Source of the DNA: an uncultured Mucilaginibacter sp.
GTDB taxonomy: Bacteria > Bacteroidota > Bacteroidia > Sphingobacteriales > Sphingobacteriaceae
DNA: 34,059 nucleotides
Reading direction: 5' to 3'
NCBI GenBank assembly: GCA_903927645.1
Contig: CAIYNX010000114.1
Coordinates: forward strand, 1-34,059
Each line of letters begins with the position of its first letter. Within the stretch, counting starts at the first letter, position 1. Shown one piece after another: positions 1-10,847 of this stretch. The notes beneath the pieces were generated by a model, which saw nothing but the letters and a program-made list of their open reading frames with translations, did no database searches and was not told where the DNA came from. A program made the position numbers and the translations under genes.

Positions 1-2
1 AT

Positions 3-938
3 GTTGTGTCGGCCAGTAAAAAGATGATTGCTTTGCATTTGGATGAACTGATTGACTTGCAGCATAAATTTGGAACTTCTTTATTGTATGAAGGCGCAGT
101 ATGCGGTAGTATACCGATTATTCGTAACCTGGAGGAGTATTATGATAATGAGCTATTACACTCCATTAGCGGGATTTTTAATGGTTCATCCAACTTTATT
201 TTATCAAAAGGGTTTAATGAGAATTTGGATTATGATTCTGCTTTGAAACAGGCGCAAGATTTAGGTTTTGCCGAAACGGACCCTACCAGTGATGTTGGTG
301 GTTTTGACGCGAAATATAAACTAGTGATAGCCGCAGCACACGCCTACGGTTTGGTTACCAACCCTGATAAAGTGTTCAATCTAGGTATACAAAACTTATC
401 AGCCAATGATTTGCAATATGCCCGAGAGAAGAATCTTAAAATAAAGCTGGTTCCAATTGCAAAAGAACTGGATGATAAAAATGTAGCACTATTTGTTCTA
501 CCAAAATTTGTGAACCAGCAAGAGTTTTTATACAATGTTGAGAATGAGTATAATGGCGTTATCGTACAAGCCGCCTTTGCTGATCAGCAATTCTTTTTTG
601 GTAAGGGTGCAGGTGGGCATCCAACCGGGTCGGCTGTTTTATCAGATATTGCTGCCTTGAGATATGGCTATCAATACGAGTACAAAAAAGCCAAAGAGCG
701 CAAGGATTTAAACTTTACCAACGATATTTTATTAACCATTTATCTGAGATATCAAAATGAGGATTTATTACAAGCCCTTAATTTTGAGCATATTAATGAA
801 CGTTATTATTCAGGCAATTATAAATATGTAATTGGAAAAATTAATTTGCAAAACCTAATAGCTAATGAAGCTAATATTGCTAATGACAAAGCATTTGCAG
901 CTTTTGCCGACCAATTATCTTCCATAACCTTGGCGTGA
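3..938 (+). CDS. Homoserine dehydrogenase, C-terminal part (5' truncated by window edge)
   Basis: Open in frame from base 3 (VVSASKKM, cf. the ANKK segment of HSD); GIFNGSSNFILSKG, FAETDPTSDVGGFDAKYKLVIAA and GKGAGGHPTGSAVLSDI motifs typical of homoserine dehydrogenase. Confidence 0.93.
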   Translation, partial: VVSASKKMIALHLDELIDLQHKFGTSLLYEGAVCGSIPIIRNLEEYYDNELLHSISGIFNGSSNFILSKGFNENLDYDSALKQAQDLGFAETDPTSDVGGFDAKYKLVIAAAHAYGLVTNPDKVFNLGIQNLSANDLQYAREKNLKIKLVPIAKELDDKNVALFVLPKFVNQQEFLYNVENEYNGVIVQAAFADQQFFFGKGAGGHPTGSAVLSDIAALRYGYQYEYKKAKERKDLNFTNDILLTIYLRYQNEDLLQALNFEHINERYYSGNYKYVIGKINLQNLIANEANIANDKAFAAFADQLSSITLA

Positions 939-969
939 ATTACCTTCTTTTTTAAATAGTTTTTTTTGC

Positions 970-994
970 AGGAGCCCAAAAGGCTCCTTTTTTG
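970..994 (+). terminator. Rho-independent terminator after homoserine dehydrogenase
   Basis: AGGAGCC-CAAAA-GGCTCCT stem (970-976/982-988) followed by a T run. Confidence 0.85.
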
Positions 995-1110
995 TTTGGT
1001 ATATCAAAAATAGGATTTTATAGAAATTGTAAAATAATATGGATTTGCTTATTGAAATAATAATAGCTATTTATGTATAAGAAACCAATTTAAAGACCAA
1101 TCAAAAAAAT

Positions 1111-2355
1111 ATGAAGCGTAGCTATTACATGGTAGTATTAATCATGCTTACCTTTTTTGTGATCTCGTTTATCACCAATATTATCGGACCCTTATCACCG
1201 GAGTTTATTAAGGATTTTAAATTAAGTGATTTGATGGCGGGAATATTACCATTTGCCTTCTTTATTGCATACGGAATTATGTCAATCCCAAGCAGTATGT
1301 TGGTTCAAAAATACAATGAGAAAGTTATTATGGTAGCTGCATTTGTAGTAGCTTTTTTAGGCTCATTATTACTGGCATGCTATCCTAATTACCTAACAGC
1401 CATATTATCTCTTTTTTTAATTGGCTGTGGCATGGCCATGTTGCAGGTGGTTATTAATCCATTACTTCGTACAGCAGGTGGTGAAGAAAATTATGCCTTT
1501 ACCTCGGTATTGGCACAATTGATTTTTGGGGGAGCATCCTTTATTAGTCCGCTGGTATATTCAATAATGGTAGCGCAATTATCTGGCAAGGGTAATTCTA
1601 CATTTCTTTCATTTTTCCATTCCATTGTACCACAAAATCTCCCGTGGATTTCACTTTACTGGCTTTTTGCCTTTATAAGTTTGTTTATGATTATGCTATT
1701 ATCTGCATCTAAATTCCCCAAAGTAGAATTGGCGAATGATGAAAAAGCCGGACCTTGGAAAACGCATGTGGATTTATTTAAAAACAAGGTTGTTATGCTA
1801 TATTTCATAGCCCTTTTTTGTTATGTAGGAACCGAACAAGGGGTGAGTTATTGGATGTCGCAGTTTTTGTTCCAATACCATCATTTTAATCCTGAAACCA
1901 TTGGTGCAAACGCGGTAGCCTATTTTTGGGGATTGATGACCATAGGCGGAATAGTAGGATTGTTTCTGCTTAAATTAGTTGATAGTAGAAAACTCCTAGT
2001 AGGATTTACAATTCCTGCAATAATAGCCCTTACCTTTGGTTTGTTCGGGAGTGCTCAGGTTTCGTTATATGCCTTCCCGATTGTAGGCTTTTTCATGTCG
2101 GTTATGTATCCTATAGTATTTTCATTGGCATTGAGTTCGGTAAGCGAAAATCATGGTTCATTCGCGGGTATTTTAGTTACCGGGATTATTGGCGGGGCAG
2201 TTGTACAAATTCTAATTGGTGGTTTAGGCAATTTATTGGGTTTACGCATAGCAATGGTATTAATATATGTTACGATGGGTTATATTTTAAGTATTGGTTT
2301 CTGGGCAAAGCCTTTGGTAACCAATAAAACTATTTTTACAAAAGACAATATTTAA
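1111..2355 (+). CDS. MFS sugar transporter (FucP/GluP-like FHS family)
   Basis: 414 aa polytopic membrane protein with MFS-like features; 4-nt gap to a downstream ROK kinase. Confidence 0.8.
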   Translation: MKRSYYMVVLIMLTFFVISFITNIIGPLSPEFIKDFKLSDLMAGILPFAFFIAYGIMSIPSSMLVQKYNEKVIMVAAFVVAFLGSLLLACYPNYLTAILSLFLIGCGMAMLQVVINPLLRTAGGEENYAFTSVLAQLIFGGASFISPLVYSIMVAQLSGKGNSTFLSFFHSIVPQNLPWISLYWLFAFISLFMIMLLSASKFPKVELANDEKAGPWKTHVDLFKNKVVMLYFIALFCYVGTEQGVSYWMSQFLFQYHHFNPETIGANAVAYFWGLMTIGGIVGLFLLKLVDSRKLLVGFTIPAIIALTFGLFGSAQVSLYAFPIVGFFMSVMYPIVFSLALSSVSENHGSFAGILVTGIIGGAVVQILIGGLGNLLGLRIAMVLIYVTMGYILSIGFWAKPLVTNKTIFTKDNI

Positions 2356-2359
2356 CAAA

Positions 2360-3214
2360 GTGGTAAAAGAAAAAGTAATCGGTATTGATTTAGGCGCTAC
2401 TAATATAAGAGGGGCAGTGGTTGATGAAAATGGTTTGGTAAATATTGTTTCCAGAAAAATACATACCAAAGGAACCGAAACTGAAGTGCTTGAAGATGTT
2501 TTTTGGTTGATTGATAACTTGATTGAACCTGAGGTAAAAGCTATTGGCATAGGCGTACCAAGTGTGGTAGATGTATTTAAAGGTATTGTTTATGATGTAA
2601 TTCACATACCATCATGGAAGGAAGTGCATCTTAAAAAAATATTAGAAGAAAAATATAAAATACCAGTTTTTGTAAATAACGATGCCAATTGCTTCGCCCT
2701 AGGCGAATATTACTTTGGTAAGGGCAAAGGTGGGGGCAATATAATTGGTCTAACCATCGGCACAGGCTTAGGTGCAGGTATTATTATCAATAACCATTTA
2801 TATGCCGGTAAAAATTGCGGAGCAGGAGAATTTGGTATGGTTGATTATCTGGACAATAACTACGAATATTATGCCAGTGGTTCCTTTTTTCAAAATGTGT
2901 ATCAGTTAGGCGGTGAGGAAACCTTTGAACTTGCGAAAAAAGGAGTTGATTTTGCATTGTTACGATACAGGGAACTTGGTAAGCATTTAGGAAATGCAAT
3001 TAAAATGATTTTATATACATATGATGTTGACCAAATAATTTTAGGAGGCTCGGTTGCTTCGGCTTATTCGCTTTTTGAAAAAGTAATGTGGGAACGTATC
3101 CATACCTTTGGTTTTCCAAAAAGTATTGAAGATTTAAAAATTGAAATCTCAACGCTAGAAAATAGTGGAATATTAGGAGCAGCAGCCCTTTATCAGGATG
3201 CTAAATCCTATTAA
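2360..3214 (+). CDS. ROK family sugar kinase (GTG start)
   Basis: IGIDLGATNIRGAVVDENG phosphate-binding motif, NNDANCFALGEYYFGKGKG, GLTIGTGLGAGIIIN; lies 4 nt after the MFS stop. Confidence 0.88.
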   Translation: MVKEKVIGIDLGATNIRGAVVDENGLVNIVSRKIHTKGTETEVLEDVFWLIDNLIEPEVKAIGIGVPSVVDVFKGIVYDVIHIPSWKEVHLKKILEEKYKIPVFVNNDANCFALGEYYFGKGKGGGNIIGLTIGTGLGAGIIINNHLYAGKNCGAGEFGMVDYLDNNYEYYASGSFFQNVYQLGGEETFELAKKGVDFALLRYRELGKHLGNAIKMILYTYDVDQIILGGSVASAYSLFEKVMWERIHTFGFPKSIEDLKIEISTLENSGILGAAALYQDAKSY

Positions 3215-3236
3215 AGTTACCGCTCCTTTTTAATCT

Positions 3237-4736
<1,500 letters not shown>

Positions 4737-4740
4737 CGGG

Positions 4741-4748
4741 CAAAGCTA
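4741..4748 (-). promoter_or_regulatory. Candidate Bacteroidota -7 element (TAGCTTTG) for guaB
   Basis: Matches TAnnTTTG on the minus strand, 34 nt upstream of ATG; no clear -33 TTG at normal spacing. Confidence 0.35.
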
Positions 4749-4798
4749 CCCTTTTATTTTGATAATTAAAAACTCCAAGATTAAATTATTGCTTTTAC

Positions 4799-4834
4799 AT
4801 GAGTATCCTAAATACGAGGGTTTAGGATACTCAT
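4799..4834 (-). terminator. Strong inverted repeat between SnoaL-like gene and guaB (possible terminator lacking a T tract)
   Basis: ATGAGTATCCTAAA (4799-4812) / TTTAGGATACTCAT (4821-4834), perfect 14-bp arms, 8-nt loop. Confidence 0.45.
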
Positions 4835-4870
4835 TGCTAATTCAAAAGATAAAATACTTTCTTGGTATAC

Positions 4871-5260
4871 TCATTTTGTTTTGTTGAACATATAATTATA
4901 AATTCTCCAATCATTGCCTACTTTTTTCAAAACAAATAATTCACGATTTTCTTCCGGAACTGTTTCGCCAGTTGCATGGATTTTTGTAGTACCTTTTGAG
5001 TTGGTACGAGCATAGGCTAAATCTCCATTGATTCCAATCTCCTCTATAAAAAATTCAATATTTAGTTGTATATTGCTAAATACATAGCCATATGATCCTG
5101 CCAATTGCTCCTGACCTATTGCGGTAGGTGCATTGCTCGGCATAAATACCCCGTTTTGCGTATATAGTGGTAATACACTGTCTATGCTCGAATTGTTCAA
5201 AGCATCGCGGTAAGTAAATAATAATTTTTCAATTGATTTTTTTTCAGTTAAATTTTCCAT
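4871..5260 (-). CDS. SnoaL-like / NTF2-fold SgcJ/EcaC-type protein
   Basis: 129 aa; pattern IEKLLFTYRDALNNSSIDSVLPLYTQNGVFMPSNAPTAIGQEQL and C-terminal DWRIYNYMFNK typical of SnoaL-like proteins. Confidence 0.75.
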   Translation of the reverse strand: MENLTEKKSIEKLLFTYRDALNNSSIDSVLPLYTQNGVFMPSNAPTAIGQEQLAGSYGYVFSNIQLNIEFFIEEIGINGDLAYARTNSKGTTKIHATGETVPEENRELFVLKKVGNDWRIYNYMFNKTK

Positions 5261-5406
5261 GATAATTTTTCTTTAATTTGCTTTTTAAATTTTATTAATT
5301 CTCTGTTGTTCATTCACTTAAATAAACAATACAAAGGTATGGCAAGCCTAAAATTTAACCTTTGAAGCAGGTTAAGAAATACTCTTAAACTAGATTAAGA
5401 CCAAAG

Positions 5407-5988
5407 CTATTTTGAAACAATTTGATTGCGGATTTTACTCAAAAATTCGGGGGTAATACCTAAATAGGAGGCAATTTGTGTATTGGGGAGTCGTTGGGAT
5501 AGTTTAGGATATTGTGCTAGAAAAGCTTCGTATCTATCTTGTGCAGTAAAACTAAAATTACGTAATAATTGGTTTTGAAGCTCAATAAACTTTTCCTCAA
5601 TTATTACCCTAAAATTCCTGTCGAACTTAGGACAATTAACATAAAGAAATAGTAAATCGACCTTTTTTATTTGAAAAATAACCGCTGGTTCAATGGCCTC
5701 TATGTAAAGCTGGGTAGGCTTTTCGGAATGAAAACTCCCAATATCCGTTATCCAATCATTTTCTGCGGCAAATTGAATATTGTGGTCTTTACCTTTATCA
5801 TCTGTACCATACATCTTAAAACAACCTTGTAAAACAAAGTTATAGTGTTTGCAAACATCACCTTCTTGTAAAATAAACTGTCTTCGTTTTACCTTCTTTT
5901 CAGTAATACGGGTTATTAATAAATCCTGTTCCGCTTCATCAAGTGGAAGATAATTATTAAAATAGTTTATTAATGGTGCTAAGTCCAA
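5407..5988 (-). CDS. Crp/Fnr family transcriptional regulator
   Basis: 193 aa cNMP-binding-like domain (FILQEGDVCKHYNFVLQGCFKMYG) and C-terminal HTH (QIASYLGITPEFLSKIR). Confidence 0.88.
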   Translation of the reverse strand: MDLAPLINYFNNYLPLDEAEQDLLITRITEKKVKRRQFILQEGDVCKHYNFVLQGCFKMYGTDDKGKDHNIQFAAENDWITDIGSFHSEKPTQLYIEAIEPAVIFQIKKVDLLFLYVNCPKFDRNFRVIIEEKFIELQNQLLRNFSFTAQDRYEAFLAQYPKLSQRLPNTQIASYLGITPEFLSKIRNQIVSK

Positions 5989-6028
5989 CTGTTAAAATTT
6001 TGTTGTTTTATTTCTAATTTTTAAGGTT

Positions 6029-8017
6029 TTACTTTTTAGGGAAAATATGCATAACCATACCACCACCCGAATTTACCGATAATTTAAGGGTAGTTTTATT
6101 AGTAACTTCCAGATCATATTTCATCAAATGATTTAAATCCGGGTCGTTTGCATCTGCGTCTTTCCAAATCTCTGCAGTATAATTTCCATCAGGCAAAAAA
6201 TCAAAACTAGTATTTACAAACCTGGATTCGTGGTTTGTGATGGCGCCAATATACCAATCGTTACCCTTCCGTCTGGCAATGTTTAACCATTCTCCGGGTT
6301 TGGCGCCTATTACATGCGTTTCGTCCCAGGTAGTAGGAACTTTTTGAACAAATTCAAACCCCGGTTGATTGATGTAGGCCATAGGATCATCGCAAACCAT
6401 CCCTAAATTATTCTCCAATACCACATACATGGCAAGCATATGGCAACGTGTACCCATCACAAACGGACGGGTATAATGAATTTTAAATTGTGCAGGTGAA
6501 ACCGCTCTAAAGCCTCCCAAATGGTAATCGGTAGAGCCGGCCAGCATACGGGTAAAGGGTATATTGATGTCGGCATCCGGGGTAACCCAATTGCTCCATT
6601 TATCGTTTTCGTAATTTAGAGTTCCCTCTCTATTAAATTCATTTGGATAAGTTCTGCTGGTTCCTGTTGGCTTATATGCCCCATGAAATTGTATATGTAA
6701 GTGGTGCAAGGCTGCCTTTTGCAATATTTCTTCCTGCATGTTCACCATCTCTTGGTCATCCCGATCCATAAAATCGCACATCAGGCCCTTTATACCCCAT
6801 TTTTCATATTGGGAGAAGGTTTCATCCAATTTTGGATATAAGGCATAAAAATGCACCCAAACCCTAATACCAACGCCACGTTTTGCAGCCGAATCACAAA
6901 TTTGTTTCATATCAAGCCCCGGAACTGCTTTTGATGGATCGGCATGTGGCCCTGGTTGAAAACTTATACCATCATTAACATACCATTCGTGCAAGCCATA
7001 TTCCACTACCGAATGGTATTCAATTCCATATTTAGCACAAAAATCAACATAATACATATTGGTAACATAGTTGTTGCCGGGTGCATTTATAGTATCTGGT
7101 ACCACATCCCCGTTCCACCACGGGAAGGTCGTTTTGCCGGGTTTTAACCAACTCCAGTCTTTTGTTTCAGGCGGCTCATTTAAATTAGTCAGGATGTTCG
7201 ATTCAATAAATTTACCTGGTTTATCCCCAATCATCAAAACTCGCCAAGGGCTTTTATTGGGCAGTGTCCATTTTACCTTAATTTCTTTCTGGTTTGGCAA
7301 TGGCGATAATCTGCTTTCCAACACATTGTTATGCTTCATTAAATACATCCCGGCATAATCATGTAAAGCAGCTTCAGTAATTGCCATGTATTTACCATTT
7401 TTAAATTCAAATAGTACCGGCATATCCATTAAGGTATCTGCCTTTAAATCGTTCAAACTTGTCTTTGTATATAAACCTTCATGCGAGGTTGTATAATTGA
7501 TTCTTAATAAAGCAGTAACTGTAGGATTTGGGGTTAAATTAAAGGTATCCGTTTCATCGGTTATGTTTATGGCAGAAGGCATTTGATCTTGTTTTGGTAT
7601 CATATACCTGAAGGCAATACCATCATTAAATACCCTAACTTCTATGTTAATAATTCTTTTTTTGCCGGTTTTTTCACTTACCCAAACAATTACCCTATTG
7701 CAATGGCTATGTACTTTGCTTGTTTTTCCCGTAATGAGTTCATAATCCTCAGTTATTCGTTCAATTTTAGATGGCGAAATAGCCAAACTCTTTTTAAAAA
7801 TACCACTTTCCTTAAAAGTTAAGTTTAGTCTTGAAATATCCACCATTAATGTATTTTGGTAGCTTACTTTGTAATATAAACCTTCCTTATCGGTACTTAA
7901 TAAAAAACTTATTTGTTTATCGGGCGAAGTAATTTTGGTAACGCTTTGCGCAATGGTTTTAGAAAAAAACAATAACAGAAATGCGAAAACACAATTTTTG
8001 AGAAAAGTCATAACCAA
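6029..8017 (-). CDS. Glycoside hydrolase family 97 protein (alpha-galactosidase/alpha-glucosidase type)
   Basis: 662 aa secreted protein; N-terminal ITSPDKQISFLLST, central TIM-barrel segment with GLMCDFMDRDDQEMVN and HGAYKPTGTSRTYPNEFNREG, as in GH97. Confidence 0.93.
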   Translation of the reverse strand: MVMTFLKNCVFAFLLLFFSKTIAQSVTKITSPDKQISFLLSTDKEGLYYKVSYQNTLMVDISRLNLTFKESGIFKKSLAISPSKIERITEDYELITGKTSKVHSHCNRVIVWVSEKTGKKRIINIEVRVFNDGIAFRYMIPKQDQMPSAINITDETDTFNLTPNPTVTALLRINYTTSHEGLYTKTSLNDLKADTLMDMPVLFEFKNGKYMAITEAALHDYAGMYLMKHNNVLESRLSPLPNQKEIKVKWTLPNKSPWRVLMIGDKPGKFIESNILTNLNEPPETKDWSWLKPGKTTFPWWNGDVVPDTINAPGNNYVTNMYYVDFCAKYGIEYHSVVEYGLHEWYVNDGISFQPGPHADPSKAVPGLDMKQICDSAAKRGVGIRVWVHFYALYPKLDETFSQYEKWGIKGLMCDFMDRDDQEMVNMQEEILQKAALHHLHIQFHGAYKPTGTSRTYPNEFNREGTLNYENDKWSNWVTPDADINIPFTRMLAGSTDYHLGGFRAVSPAQFKIHYTRPFVMGTRCHMLAMYVVLENNLGMVCDDPMAYINQPGFEFVQKVPTTWDETHVIGAKPGEWLNIARRKGNDWYIGAITNHESRFVNTSFDFLPDGNYTAEIWKDADANDPDLNHLMKYDLEVTNKTTLKLSVNSGGGMVMHIFPKK

Positions 8018-8049
8018 TTGTTATTAAAAATCTAAAAAAGTGCTTAAAG

Positions 8050-8067
8050 GTAAATAGTAATATTTAC
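8050..8067 (-). repeat. Short perfect hairpin in GH97 leader
   Basis: GTAAATA-GTAA-TATTTAC. Confidence 0.5.
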
Positions 8068-8083
8068 AATTTACTAGTAAAAA

Positions 8084-8175
8084 ACGGGTAAAAGCAAACA
8101 CACTAAACCGCAAGCCGTTGCAAGCTGATTGCTTATTTAGTTACTACCTAAAGCTTGTGATTGCCATTTACCCGT
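8084..8175 (-). other. Candidate structured leader element upstream of GH97
   Basis: ACGGGTAAA (8084-8092) pairs with TTTACCCGT (8167-8175), enclosing 92 nt with further small complementary segments. Confidence 0.3.
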
Positions 8176-8285
8176 AATATGCTAAAACTTGATTTTTTTT
8201 GATGAGTAAACTTCAAAACCAATAACTGTTCAAAAGATGGGATATTTTTTGTTGGGTTGCACTAATGAGGTAAATATCTTAAAAT

Positions 8286-8801
8286 CTAAAATAATTTCTT
8301 TTCCATTACAATTAATTCAATATGGTTTTTAGGAATTCCAAATTTTTCATCTTCATGAAATGGGAGAATTTCGCCAGTTGCATTGAACCCTCTTCGCTGG
8401 TACCAGGCAATTAATTCATATCGAGTACTTATAACGGTAATAGTGAGTGTGGTGCAACCTAATTCATGTGCGTGTGTTTCGGCAGCTATCAACAAACTCC
8501 GGCCTACTCCCTTTCCTTGTAATAAGGGCGAAACACTAAACATGCCTAAATACAATTTTGGGGTTCTGATTTCGAGGTATACAGAACCTATTATATCACC
8601 GGAAACATTGTCTGTATATTTTAATAGAATAACCTTTGGATTATTTAAATAACTTAACAGGGTTTCACTATCAATTCTTAATCCATCCAACAAATGGGCT
8701 TCGGTTGTCCAACCCAATTTTGAATTTTCGCCGCGGTAGGCGTCATTCACCAATGAATACAAAGCTGCCAAATCGCTTTGTGTGGCTTTACCAATTGCCA
8801 T
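8286..8801 (-). CDS. GNAT family N-acetyltransferase
   Basis: LYLGMFSVSPLLQGKGVGRSLLIAAETHAHELGCTTLTITVISTRYELIAWYQRRGF acetyl-CoA-binding motif. Confidence 0.9.
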   Translation of the reverse strand: MAIGKATQSDLAALYSLVNDAYRGENSKLGWTTEAHLLDGLRIDSETLLSYLNNPKVILLKYTDNVSGDIIGSVYLEIRTPKLYLGMFSVSPLLQGKGVGRSLLIAAETHAHELGCTTLTITVISTRYELIAWYQRRGFNATGEILPFHEDEKFGIPKNHIELIVMEKKLF

Positions 8802-8810
8802 AATTTAATA

Positions 8811-9149
8811 TTATAATGCCTTATAGTCTTCTCTTACAGGGCTAAAAATATCAATTAATTTGCAATTGGTAATGGCTTTTCCGTGATGCCAAGCAAATGG
8901 TGGAATTATTGCAAATATGCCTGGTTTTAATACTTGTGGTATATTATTCACAATTAATTGAAATTCGCCCTCTAAAATAAAAGTACACTGTTGGTGAGGG
9001 TGCTGGTGGTTTGGAATTATACTTCCAATCTTAACCTCAACAAAATTTATTGTATTTGTTTCGGTATGTATAAATTTAGAAAGAAATCCTGGTGCTACCT
9101 CTTTTACCGGTATATCATCAAAATTTTTAAAGGTATCTACTTCTATCAT
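8811..9149 (-). CDS. Cupin domain-containing protein
   Basis: 112 aa; IIPNHQHPHQQCTFILEGEFQLIV and PPFAWHHGKA cupin motifs. Confidence 0.88.
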   Translation of the reverse strand: MIEVDTFKNFDDIPVKEVAPGFLSKFIHTETNTINFVEVKIGSIIPNHQHPHQQCTFILEGEFQLIVNNIPQVLKPGIFAIIPPFAWHHGKAITNCKLIDIFSPVREDYKAL

Positions 9150-9153
9150 ATAA

Positions 9154-10350
9154 TTAAAAAATTATTGTAAAGGTGGTTCCTTTATTAATAATACTTTCAA
9201 TGGTAATACTTCCTTTAATGCATTCAATAAACTCTTTTACCAATAGCATCCCAAGCCCACTACCCTTTTCGCTATTGGTGCCAAGCGTAGTATTTGATGA
9301 AGTTCCATTTAGTAATTCATTTGCCTTTTCCATTGTCATTCCCACACCGGTATCAGTAATGGTTAATATAGTTTGATTGCCATTCTTTTTACAATTGACA
9401 GAAATGGTACCATCATAAGTAAATTTATTGGCATTGCTGATTAAGTTTCTTAACAAAAATTCAATAATATTTTGGTCAGAATAAACTATTTTATTTTCAT
9501 CCACTAAATTCAAAAGTTTATTATTCTTAATTAAGCTATTTAAAGCTTCCAGTTCAAATATTTGATTTATTAATTGATGTAAATTAAAGTCATTAAATTC
9601 TAATTTACTAAATTGCAAATGAAGTTGGCCCCAATTAACAACATTTTCCACCATTTGAAGGGTACTATCTAATTGACTTGCTACCATTCCCATCATTTCT
9701 GAAACATCCTGATCGTCCAAAACATTTGACTCTCTAAGTTCAATTGTGTTTTTTAGTGAAGTTAATGGGTTTCTAACATCATGGGCCAATACAGAAATAA
9801 TACTCTTTTGTGTGTCAATTAAATTTGAAAGACTTTTATTTTTAATACGCAATTCAATGATACTTACAATATTGCCTGCCAATACTCGTAAACCCAGCTT
9901 TTGTTCATTATTCAATTTTCCTGGCACTATATCACCAACACATAAGGTTCCTAAACAACTGCCTGTACTTGTAACCAGTGGCATACCAGCATAAAATTTA
10001 ACAAGAGGTCCATCAATAACCAATGGATTATCAAAGAATCTTTCATCACTCGTCATGTCATGAATTTCTACTAATTCATTACCTAAAATTGTATGACCAC
10101 AAACTGAAATTTCTCTTGGTATTTCAGAAAATTTAATACCTTGTTTTGCCTTAAACCATTGCCTATCAACATCTATAAAGCCAATTAATGAAAGTGGTAC
10201 CTTACATAATAACGCGGCAAACTTTACGATTTCATCAAATATTGGTTCCTCAGGGGTATCCAATAATCGACTATCATATAATTCCTGTAATCTTATTTGT
10301 TCATTAAAGGGTATTTTTGCTGAAACCATATTAATTTCCTCCATCATCAC
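9154..10350 (-). CDS. GAF domain-containing sensor histidine kinase
   Basis: GAF-like N-terminus (FAALLCKVPLSLIGFIDVDRQWFKAKQG), H-box LAHDVRNPLTSLK, N-box NLISNANKFTY, G-boxes TDTGVGM and GSGLGMLLVKEFIE. Confidence 0.93.
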   Translation of the reverse strand: MMMEEINMVSAKIPFNEQIRLQELYDSRLLDTPEEPIFDEIVKFAALLCKVPLSLIGFIDVDRQWFKAKQGIKFSEIPREISVCGHTILGNELVEIHDMTSDERFFDNPLVIDGPLVKFYAGMPLVTSTGSCLGTLCVGDIVPGKLNNEQKLGLRVLAGNIVSIIELRIKNKSLSNLIDTQKSIISVLAHDVRNPLTSLKNTIELRESNVLDDQDVSEMMGMVASQLDSTLQMVENVVNWGQLHLQFSKLEFNDFNLHQLINQIFELEALNSLIKNNKLLNLVDENKIVYSDQNIIEFLLRNLISNANKFTYDGTISVNCKKNGNQTILTITDTGVGMTMEKANELLNGTSSNTTLGTNSEKGSGLGMLLVKEFIECIKGSITIESIINKGTTFTIIF

Positions 10351-10847
10351 ATTATGCGCTACTTATTTAGCAAATCTATTTTTAATGGTTGTGAGGTATT
10401 ATGTAAGTATTAATTTTTATTATTAATATTTGCAAAATCGAGATTTATAATGATTGATTTTAATGTTTAACGTTATATTGCTAAATAATGTTGTAATTTT
10501 TTTGATTTTATAAGTTTTTGGTATTATTCAAAGTGGTTAAATTGTTAGATTTATATTTTTAAACAATCTTTTTGGGTATATCCACTAATATTTTTTTCAA
10601 AATATGTTATTCTGTAATATAAATAATACAATTAATTTTAATACCCAATCAACCTTGGGTAAAACTTAGTTACTAATCACAATATTATTCCAAATGAAAA
10701 CCAATTTTAAATAAATTTGTTAAACAAATGAGTTTATTAAGTGCTAAGGAAATTATTATAAATATTTATGATTGAAAATAAATCAATATAAAACCTCTTT
10801 TTTTCATATAGTTACTTAATTTTTGAAAAATATATAGTTTAAGATAT

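Noticed and set aside
10360-10847. Long AT-rich intergenic region as a possible ncRNA or mobile remnant
   Set aside because: No convincing stems, terminal repeats or coding remnant; a TAAATTTG box at 10712-10719 lacks a -33 partner. Likely just the divergent promoter region.
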